A stretch of 5,542 nucleotides of DNA, from the NCBI GenBank assembly GCA_001871755.1, contig MNXL01000302.1, forward strand, positions 1-5,542, read 5' to 3'. The notes under the pieces were generated by a model. The model did not search any database, was not told where the DNA came from, and saw only the letters and a program-made list of their open reading frames with translations. Made by a program: the position numbers and the translations under genes. This document shows positions 1-4,578 of this stretch, in pieces (positions within the stretch are counted from its first letter, which is position 1; every line of letters begins with the position of its first letter). This DNA is from Anaerolineae bacterium CG2_30_64_16. GTDB taxonomy: Bacteria; Chloroflexota; Anaerolineae; CG2-30-64-16.

Positions 1-19
1 CATCCCGCGCCGCGGGATG
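1..19. repeat. GC-rich perfect hairpin at window start
   Basis: CATCCCGC (1-8) pairs perfectly with GCGGGATG (12-19) around a three-base GCC loop. No T-run follows, so it is not a classical intrinsic terminator for + strand transcripts. Its CAT...CGCG...CCGCGG...ATG character resembles the GC-rich stretches just before the two 58-nt units at 134 and 221, so it may be a decayed relative of them. The window edge hides what lies upstream. Confidence 0.6.
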
Positions 20-112
20 GGTAACTCAGAATGACAGGCGACGCGCGAGACACATGGCACAACATGCGCATGCCGATGCAAAACCTTGAACCGCACCCGC
101 CGATACCCATGT

Positions 113-129
113 CGCGGCGCCGCGCCGCG
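113..129. repeat. GC-only palindrome preceding repeat unit 1
   Basis: CGCGGCGC (113-120) is the exact reverse complement of GCGCCGCG (122-129), and 113-124 alone is a perfect 12-bp palindrome. It lies in a 26-base GC-rich segment (108-133) that resembles 196-220, the segment preceding the second 58-nt unit, with roughly three quarters of positions matching after one gap. The whole repeat may therefore be an 87-88 base tandem unit whose first part is this GC-rich block. Confidence 0.55.
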
Positions 130-133
130 GTGG

Positions 134-191
134 ATGAAAATATAGGGCGGGTTGCCAACCCACCCTGTAGCCCAACGGTTTTCAGGGCAGT
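134..191. repeat. 58-nt hairpin repeat, unit 1
   Basis: The unit starts ATGAAAAT and ends TTTTCAGGGCAGT, exactly like the unit at 221-278. Its 37-base core contains a hairpin: GGGCGGGTT (145-153) pairs with AACCCACCC (157-165) with one mismatch and a GCC loop. Constant ends around a diverged but still foldable core of identical length are typical of small non-autonomous intergenic repeats such as REP- or MITE-like elements. No family name is claimed. Confidence 0.65.
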
Positions 192-220
192 TCCTCATGC
201 CGCGCGCGACGCCACGGGGC

Positions 221-278
221 ATGAAAATGCCGGTGGCTCGGTCGGAGACCGGCCACAGCAAGTTATTTTCAGGGCAGT
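221..278. repeat. 58-nt hairpin repeat, unit 2
   Basis: This is the second copy of the unit at 134-191, starting exactly 87 bases later. The first 8 and last 13 bases are identical to unit 1. The 37-base core has largely different sequence but again folds: GTGGC (233-237) and CGGTC (239-243) pair with GACCG (247-251) and GCCAC (252-256), with one bulged T at 238 and a GGA loop. A further 7-bp inverted repeat, TCATGCC (195-201) with GGCATGA (218-224), overlaps its start. The transaldolase-like remnant begins about 13 bases after its end. Confidence 0.65.
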
Positions 279-291
279 ACGAAACTACAGG

Positions 292-453
292 AACGAATTC
301 GAGAAGACCATCGCCGACAAACTGCAAGCCGACGGCGTAGCGGCTTTCGCCAAGTCCTTCGAGACGCTGCTGGCCAGCGTCGCGGCCAAACAGGAGAAGC
401 TGTTGGCCGACAAGCAGGCGCTCACCGCCAGCCTGGAGCCAACTCACAGGTAA
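292..453 (+). pseudogene. tal: C-terminal remnant of transaldolase
   Basis: About 50 residues before the TAA at 451-453 (core GVAAFAKSFETLLASVAAK) read like the extreme C-terminus of bacterial transaldolase, where a helix of the form KLxxxGVxAFxxSFxxLLxSIxxK follows the barrel. Transaldolase exchanges C3 units between sedoheptulose 7-phosphate and glyceraldehyde 3-phosphate in the non-oxidative pentose phosphate pathway. The catalytic barrel with its Schiff-base lysine is absent: upstream of about 292 the frame runs into repeat DNA. No start codon with a ribosome-binding site serves this piece, so it is most likely a dead 3' end left after repeat insertion or rearrangement. The presence of gnd and zwf downstream supports the identification. 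A C-terminal piece of a fused transaldolase/phosphoglucose isomerase is less likely, because the transaldolase domain would not end the protein. Identification rests on remembered family sequence only. Confidence 0.6.
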
Positions 454-533
454 GACACGCCCTCTCCGGTGCGTCTACAGGATCAAGACCGGTCGAAGTC
501 ACACCCGTCAATCAACCACAAGGAGCGAACGAA

Positions 534-2222
534 ATGCGAAAACTCAACCTGATGTGGAGCTTGCTCATCGTCTTGAGCCTGCTCATCCCGTCGGTTGCCC
601 TGGCCCAGGAGCCTACCCTGGCTGGCGGCAATCCGAACTTCGATGGTACCGCGGCCGAAGAAGAAGGCTACTGGTACTCGCGCTACAACATGGGCAACCT
701 GACCATGATCTCCGGCCTGGGCGATACCTTCATGCCCGACATGGACATGATCCAACAGATGGTCCAGATGGCGGACGCCAACCCGAACGATGGGGATACG
801 GCCACACCGCCCATGAACGCGGCCCTGCTCAGCACGATCTACGCCAGCGGCGACCCGCACTTCATCCAACCGATCGACATGACCATGATGGACTTCGGCA
901 CCATGCGCTGGAACCCGGCGACGTTCGACAAGAACGTCACCAGCCGGGCAATGGGCTGGACGATCATCAAGGAGATCGAGTGGGCCAAGCAGTTCCACGT
1001 GGACAGCCACTTCGGCACGCCGGCCGACAACTTCGGCGCCCAATGGCGCTTCGTGGGCCTGGTGGTCACAGCCGAGGCCAAGATGCAGGCGCAGCACGCC
1101 CTGCAGATGCTCAAAAACGGCCAGGGCTTGATCGCCAACAGCGACGGCGCGGTGGATTGGGGCGGTCAGTGGGTGATGCTCGAAGCTCTGAGCGATCTCG
1201 CCGGAACCCTATCGGCGCCGACCATGCCGCACAGCGCCAGCAACCGCTACGCTGACCCGAACGGGGCCGCCATGTTCCGCGGGGCTGCGGATATGCTCTT
1301 CGGCGCCCTGGCATCCCGCCAGCCGGCCGACACCGAGGAGTACTCGTTGGCGGCCCAGGCGCTGGCCTGGTACGCGGCCAACACGGCCAACGCCGCCAAC
1401 CGGGCCCAGGCGCTCACCCTGGCCGGCCAGTACGGTGACGTCCTCATCGGCGCCAACAAGGATGACGCCACCCGCAAGGCCTTCGCCATCCGTGGCCTGC
1501 TGGAGGCCTATCGCCTGACCAACAACGCCAAGTACCGCACGGCCGCCGCTGACGTGTTCAACGGCCTGGCCGCCGAGTACGATCCGGCTCACGGCGTCTT
1601 CAGCAGCCAGAGCAGCTACACCATTGACAACGTGGCCGTCATCATGGGCGCGCTGAACAGCCTGAAGCTCTTCGGCGGGGATACCGTGGATCAGGGCAAG
1701 GTCGAGGCGATCTTTACCGGGTTCTGGGAGAGCGCGGTCAACCTGAGCGGCCTGCAGCAGTCGGCGCCGCCCAAGGACACGGGCAAGGACAAGTTCGAGC
1801 AGGAGGATCCCGACATCTACTACGCCTATCCGGGCATGCCGATGCCACCGATGGCGGGCGGGGAGTTCGGCGTGGCGCCGGTCTTCGCCACCGAAGTGCG
1901 CTGGGCGGACGGCAAGTGGAGCGTGGCCAACCCCCGTTTCGACTCGGCGGGTGCCATGCACGCCTCCAACGAGTTCATCTGGTTCCACAACGACGAGGTA
2001 GACGGCTTCCCGGTCGTGAGGGGGGCTGGCGCGCCGGGGACGTTGCCGGTGACGGGGGCCAGGACGTATGTGGTCACGCCGGGCGACTCGCTCTCCCAGA
2101 TCGCCCGTGAGCAGTTCGGTGATGCGGCGCGCTGGCCTGAGCTCTATGCGCTCAACCAGGCCATCATCGGCGCAAATCCGAGCCTGATTTATCCGGGCCA
2201 GACGTTCGTACTGCCCGACTGA
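534..2222 (+). CDS. secreted protein with C-terminal LysM domain
   Basis: The product is 562 residues. The ATG is preceded by AAGGAG at 520-525 with an 8-base spacer. Residues 1-24 form a signal peptide: basic MRKLN, a hydrophobic LMWSLLIVLSLLIP core, and ALA before Q25 as the likely cleavage site. Residues 511-562 are a LysM domain (TYVVTPGDSLSQIA, then WPELYALN and PGQTFVLPD), a module that binds peptidoglycan or other N-acetylglucosamine polymers, so the protein probably acts outside the membrane, attached to the envelope. The middle (about 130-410) is helix-rich, with repeated Ala-rich stretches and a YDPAHGVFSSQ segment. It vaguely recalls alpha/alpha-toroid enzymes or helical repeats, but I recognise no catalytic motif and assign no activity. 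Residues 53-124 are unusually rich in methionine, as is GMPMPPM (434-440). It sits between the tal remnant and a terminator, so it is probably transcribed alone. Confidence 0.85.
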   Translation: MRKLNLMWSLLIVLSLLIPSVALAQEPTLAGGNPNFDGTAAEEEGYWYSRYNMGNLTMISGLGDTFMPDMDMIQQMVQMADANPNDGDTATPPMNAALLSTIYASGDPHFIQPIDMTMMDFGTMRWNPATFDKNVTSRAMGWTIIKEIEWAKQFHVDSHFGTPADNFGAQWRFVGLVVTAEAKMQAQHALQMLKNGQGLIANSDGAVDWGGQWVMLEALSDLAGTLSAPTMPHSASNRYADPNGAAMFRGAADMLFGALASRQPADTEEYSLAAQALAWYAANTANAANRAQALTLAGQYGDVLIGANKDDATRKAFAIRGLLEAYRLTNNAKYRTAAADVFNGLAAEYDPAHGVFSSQSSYTIDNVAVIMGALNSLKLFGGDTVDQGKVEAIFTGFWESAVNLSGLQQSAPPKDTGKDKFEQEDPDIYYAYPGMPMPPMAGGEFGVAPVFATEVRWADGKWSVANPRFDSAGAMHASNEFIWFHNDEVDGFPVVRGAGAPGTLPVTGARTYVVTPGDSLSQIAREQFGDAARWPELYALNQAIIGANPSLIYPGQTFVLPD

Positions 2223-2242
2223 CAACGCGAGGGGAATTCACG

Positions 2243-2284
2243 ATCAGGGCTTCCGATCTTGATCTTCGGAGGCCCTGATGATTT
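2243..2284 (+). terminator. intrinsic terminator after the LysM gene
   Basis: ATCAGGGCTTCCGA (2243-2256) pairs with TCGGAGGCCCTGAT (2266-2279) to give a 14-bp stem with a single G-T wobble and a nine-base loop, followed by GATTTT. The T-run is short (2281-2284 within ATTTT), but the stem is long and begins 21 bases after the stop of the LysM gene. It should separate that gene from the metabolic set starting at 2366. No convincing -35/-10 pair was found in the remaining 80 bases before 2366. Confidence 0.78.
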
Positions 2285-2365
2285 TCGAGAGAGATCACAG
2301 GTAAGAAATTCGGGCTACGCCCCGTCCAGACATTAGTCGCAGTACGATTCAACAGAGAGCCAAAC

Positions 2366-3109
2366 ATGATTCGAGCCATGATCTTCGACCTGGACGGCAC
2401 GCTGGTGCAGACCGAGCGCCTGAAAGCCATCTCTTACGCCCACGCCGCGGCGGAGTTACGGCCGGATGCCGTGACGGAGGATGTGGTTATGGCCGCCTTC
2501 CGGGACGTCGTCGGCCTCTCTCGCAACGAGGTAGCGACGGCGTTGGTCGAGCGCTTCGGGCTGGCCCAGGCCGCCGGGGCGCGCATGGCTGAGTTCGGTG
2601 TCGGCACGCCGTGGCAGGCATACATCCAGCTCCGGTTGCGCCACTACGAGGCCATCCTGGCCGACCCCGAGGCGCTCCGGCGCAACCAGTGGCCGCACAA
2701 CGTGAATCTGCTGCACGCGGCGCGGCAGGCAGGCTGTAAGGTGGGTCTCGCAACGATGTCCTACTGCCCCCAGGTGCAGCGCGTGCTGGGCATCCTGGAT
2801 CTGATGGGCGAGTTCGATTTCGTCGCCAGCCGTGATGACGTGGAGCACGGCAAGCCCAACCCGGAGATCTACCTGCTGGTCGCGCGTGAGCTGGGCGTCT
2901 CCCCGCAGGAGTGCCTGGTGATCGAGGACTCGCCCACCGGCGTCAAGGCGGCCCTGGCGGCCGGCATGCACGTCATCGCCGTCAGCACGCCGTTCACCCA
3001 GGCCGCGCTGCACGCGGGCGGTCTTCTGGATGAGCGCTGGATCGTAGATGACCCGCTTACCTTGCCAGCCGTGGCGCAAGCCCTGATGGTGGCCCAGGCG
3101 ACAACATAG
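2366..3109 (+). CDS. HAD-superfamily hydrolase, beta-phosphoglucomutase/phosphatase-like
   Basis: A 247-residue HAD enzyme with all four motifs: I, DLDGT (nucleophile D8, acid/base D10); II, T130 in GLATMS; III, K163 in GKPNP; IV, E187-D188 in IEDSPTG. The insert between motifs I and II (about residues 15-105) is the helical cap of subclass I, the group of beta-phosphoglucomutase, phosphoglycolate phosphatase and sugar-phosphate phosphatases. It should act on a small phosphorylated substrate in the cytoplasm with Mg2+. A weak purine-rich AGAGAG (2354-2359) lies 6 bases before the ATG. Its stop is 11 bases before the CBM48 gene, which is followed by gnd and zwf. A phosphoglucomutase feeding glucose 6-phosphate to them would make sense, but the motifs do not distinguish mutase from phosphatase. 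The length is normal for the family. Confidence 0.88.
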   Translation: MIRAMIFDLDGTLVQTERLKAISYAHAAAELRPDAVTEDVVMAAFRDVVGLSRNEVATALVERFGLAQAAGARMAEFGVGTPWQAYIQLRLRHYEAILADPEALRRNQWPHNVNLLHAARQAGCKVGLATMSYCPQVQRVLGILDLMGEFDFVASRDDVEHGKPNPEIYLLVARELGVSPQECLVIEDSPTGVKAALAAGMHVIAVSTPFTQAALHAGGLLDERWIVDDPLTLPAVAQALMVAQATT

Positions 3110-3115
3110 GGGTGG
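3108..3115 (+). promoter_or_regulatory. ribosome-binding site setting the CBM48 gene start
   Basis: AGGGGTGG overlaps the stop codon of the HAD gene (TAG, 3107-3109) and lies 5 bases before the ATG at 3121. A GTG at 3112 would give a three-residue longer product but falls inside this site and has no Shine-Dalgarno of its own, so 3121 is preferred. Overlap with the upstream stop suggests translational coupling. Confidence 0.6.
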
Positions 3116-3120
3116 CACCG

Positions 3121-3468
3121 ATGATCCACAAAACATTCGTTGAGGTGGAAGGCAGGGCCGTGGCCCGGGTTACCTTCACTTTGCCGGACACCATCTGGGC
3201 CGACTGTATTGCGCTGGTGGGCGATTTCAACAACTGGGACACCCAGTCGCACCCTTTCAGCCACAACGGCTCGGGCGTGTGGACCATCACGGTGGATCTG
3301 GAACCGCGGCGGGCCTACCAGTTCCGGTATTTCCAGGACCACCGCCAGTGGATCAACGACAGCAGCGCAGATGCGTGTGTCCACAACATCTACGGCAGCG
3401 ACAACTTCATCGTCGTCACTGATCCGGATTTCAAACGTCACGCAGACGAAAGGACTTCAAACAGATGA
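3121..3468 (+). CDS. stand-alone CBM48/AMPK-type glycogen-binding domain protein
   Basis: The 115-residue product is essentially one beta-sandwich module. The family pattern is clear: VGDFNNWD (33-40), GVWTITVDL (52-60), YQFRYFQDHRQWIND (66-80) and a closing NIYGSDNFIVVT (89-100). This module occurs at the N-terminus of branching and debranching enzymes and in AMPK beta subunits, where conserved aromatics bind alpha-1,4-glucan; candidates here are W39, W54, Y70 and W77. No catalytic domain, signal peptide or membrane segment is present, so it should be a cytoplasmic glycogen or maltodextrin binder, or an adaptor. It overlaps gnd by four bases (ATGA, 3465-3468), a strong sign of translational coupling to carbon metabolism. 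The C-terminal tail (103-115) is charged and probably disordered. Small CBM48-only proteins are seen in other bacteria, mostly without known function. Confidence 0.83.
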   Translation: MIHKTFVEVEGRAVARVTFTLPDTIWADCIALVGDFNNWDTQSHPFSHNGSGVWTITVDLEPRRAYQFRYFQDHRQWINDSSADACVHNIYGSDNFIVVTDPDFKRHADERTSNR

Positions 3469-4373
3469 AAATCGCTATGATCGGTTTGGGCAAGATGGGC
3501 GCCAACATGGCGACCCGCTTGCTGCGCGGCGGCCACCAGGTGGTCGCCTATGACCTCAACGAAGCGGCCATCCAGGCCGCGGAAACGGCCGGCGCCCTGG
3601 GCGCACACACCCTAGACGAGGTGGCTGAGAAGCTGCCGACGCCCCGCGTCGCCTGGGTGATGGTGCCCTCCGGCGCCCCGACCGAGGCCACGATCAATGC
3701 CCTGGCCGACCGCTTCGCCCCCGGCGACACGATCATCGACGGCGGCAACAGCAACTACAAGGACTCGGTACGGCGGGCGGCTGCGCTCAAGGCGCGCGGG
3801 CTGCACTTCGTGGACGTCGGCACCAGCGGCGGCGTCTGGGGGCTGGCCGAGGGTTATAGTATGATGGTCGGCGGAGACGAGCAGGCCGTCGAGGGGGTGC
3901 GTCCCATCCTGGAGACGCTGGCGCCCGCGGCCGCCAAGGGCTGGGGCCGCGTTGGACCGGCCGGCGCCGGGCATTTCGTCAAGATGATCCACAACGGCAT
4001 CGAGTACGGCCTGATGCAGGCCTACGCCGAGGGCTTCGAGATCATGAAGGCCAAAAAGCAATTTGACCTCAGCCTGAGCCAGATCGCCGAGATCTGGCGC
4101 ACCGGCAGCGTCGTCCGCTCCTGGCTGCTCGACCTGACGGCCAATGCGCTGGCTGAAGACGAGAACCTGACCGACGTCAAGGCCTGGGTGCCGGATTCAG
4201 GCGAGGGCCGCTGGACCGTCTTCGAGGCCGTGGACCTGAACGTGGCCGCGCCGGTGATCACGCTGGCGTTACAGCGCCGCCTGCGCTCCCGTGAAGAGGC
4301 CCCGTTTGCCGACAAGCTGCTGGCCGCACTGCGCAATCAGTTCGGCGGGCATGCGGTAAAGAAAGTTTCGTGA
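3465..4373 (+). CDS. gnd: 6-phosphogluconate dehydrogenase, decarboxylating, short NAD-type
   Basis: A 302-residue enzyme converting 6-phosphogluconate to ribulose 5-phosphate, CO2 and reduced nicotinamide cofactor. The N-terminal Rossmann fold starts with GLGKMG (7-12). IDGGNSNYKDS (91-101), DVGTSGGVWGLAEGYSMMVGG (117-137, the substrate signature) and the catalytic segment KMIHNGIEYG (173-182, with K173 as base and E180 as acid) are intact. Beta strand 2 ends in YDLNE, with acidic D30 where NADP-type enzymes have an Asn-Arg-Ser/Thr motif, so NAD+ is the likely cofactor. The length matches the short class (about 300 residues) rather than the 470-residue enteric type. GAAAGGA at 3448-3454 serves the ATG at 3465, which overlaps the end of the CBM48 gene. 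The TGA stop at 4371-4373 is part of the first unit of a heptamer array, so the last few residues could have been reshaped by the repeat. Confidence 0.93.
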   Translation: MKIAMIGLGKMGANMATRLLRGGHQVVAYDLNEAAIQAAETAGALGAHTLDEVAEKLPTPRVAWVMVPSGAPTEATINALADRFAPGDTIIDGGNSNYKDSVRRAAALKARGLHFVDVGTSGGVWGLAEGYSMMVGGDEQAVEGVRPILETLAPAAAKGWGRVGPAGAGHFVKMIHNGIEYGLMQAYAEGFEIMKAKKQFDLSLSQIAEIWRTGSVVRSWLLDLTANALAEDENLTDVKAWVPDSGEGRWTVFEAVDLNVAAPVITLALQRRLRSREEAPFADKLLAALRNQFGGHAVKKVS

Positions 4374-4509
4374 CCCGTGAAGCGTGACCCGTGAAGCGTG
4401 AAGCGTGAAGCGTGAAGCGTGACCCGTGACCCGTGATCCGTGACCCGTGAAGCGTGAAGCGTGACCCGTGACCCGTGATCCGTGACCCGTGAAGAGTGAA
4501 ACGTGAGCA
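4370..4509. repeat. heptanucleotide tandem array A (GTGANNN, about 20 units)
   Basis: Twenty consecutive 7-base units run without a slip: 8 GTGACCC, 7 GTGAAGC, 2 GTGATCC, then degenerate GTGAAGA, GTGAAAC and GTGAGCA. The first four bases are invariant. Units 8-13 (4419-4460) and 14-19 (4461-4502) form a 42-base higher-order duplication with only two differences. Since 7 is not a multiple of 3, TGA occurs in all three forward frames, while the reverse strand stays open and gives spurious frames. The array starts on the last base of the final sense codon of gnd and supplies its stop. Heptamer short tandem repeats are known in cyanobacteria and some other bacteria; no function is established. 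Confidence 0.95.
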
Positions 4510-4510
4510 G

Positions 4511-4559
4511 CACGCAGCACGCACCACGCACCACGCACCACGCACCACGCACCACGCAT
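4511..4559. repeat. heptanucleotide tandem array B (CACGCAN, 7 units)
   Basis: Seven exact 7-base units: CACGCAG once, CACGCAC five times, CACGCAT once. It keeps the seven-base period of array A after a single extra base (G4510), but the motif changes abruptly. CACG is the reverse complement of the CGTG that spans unit junctions in array A, so the two arrays form an in-register imperfect inverted repeat. It ends 3 bases before the AAAGGA ribosome-binding site (4563-4568) of zwf. Confidence 0.95.
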
Positions 4560-4578
4560 ACCAAAGGAACAACCAGAC

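Larger units (their letters stand above)
20..291. other. gene-free repeat-rich stretch
   Basis: A reading frame stays open here from an ATG at 31 into the transaldolase-like fragment at 292. Its residues match no family I recognise, no Shine-Dalgarno site precedes the ATG, and the tetrapeptide FRAV occurs twice only because the frame crosses two copies of the same repeat. I treat it as a fortuitous open frame in GC-rich DNA. The real content is the palindromes and two 58-nt repeat units described separately; nothing else could be identified. Confidence 0.6.

Noticed and set aside
31..291. Open frame from ATG 31 as a genuine N-terminal part of a 140-residue protein
   Set aside because: It has no ribosome-binding site, low-complexity Arg/Pro-rich residues, and a repeated FRAV caused by the 58-nt DNA repeat; only the part after 292 resembles a protein family.
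2043..2057. LPVTG sequence in the LysM protein as a sortase sorting signal
   Set aside because: It is followed by ARTYVV and a complete LysM domain, not by a hydrophobic segment and basic tail, so it is probably a linker between the central region and LysM.
1209..2225. Long 338-codon reverse-strand open frame opposite the LysM gene
   Set aside because: It is antisense to a well-supported secreted protein, is rich in Arg/Gly/His/Val as expected from high-GC shadows, and has no recognisable motif.
2339..2347. GCAGTACGA shared with 274-282 as a third copy of the 58-nt repeat
   Set aside because: Only nine bases match, with no ATGAAAAT or TTTTCAGGG ends and no hairpin at the expected distance; chance is sufficient.
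2320..2350. Promoter before the HAD gene with TACGAT (2343-2348) as -10
   Set aside because: No acceptable -35 lies at 16-18 bases spacing and the match is four of six, too weak to annotate.
4370..4559. CRISPR array
   Set aside because: Units are 7 bases with no spacers, and no cas genes are nearby; these are plain short tandem repeats.
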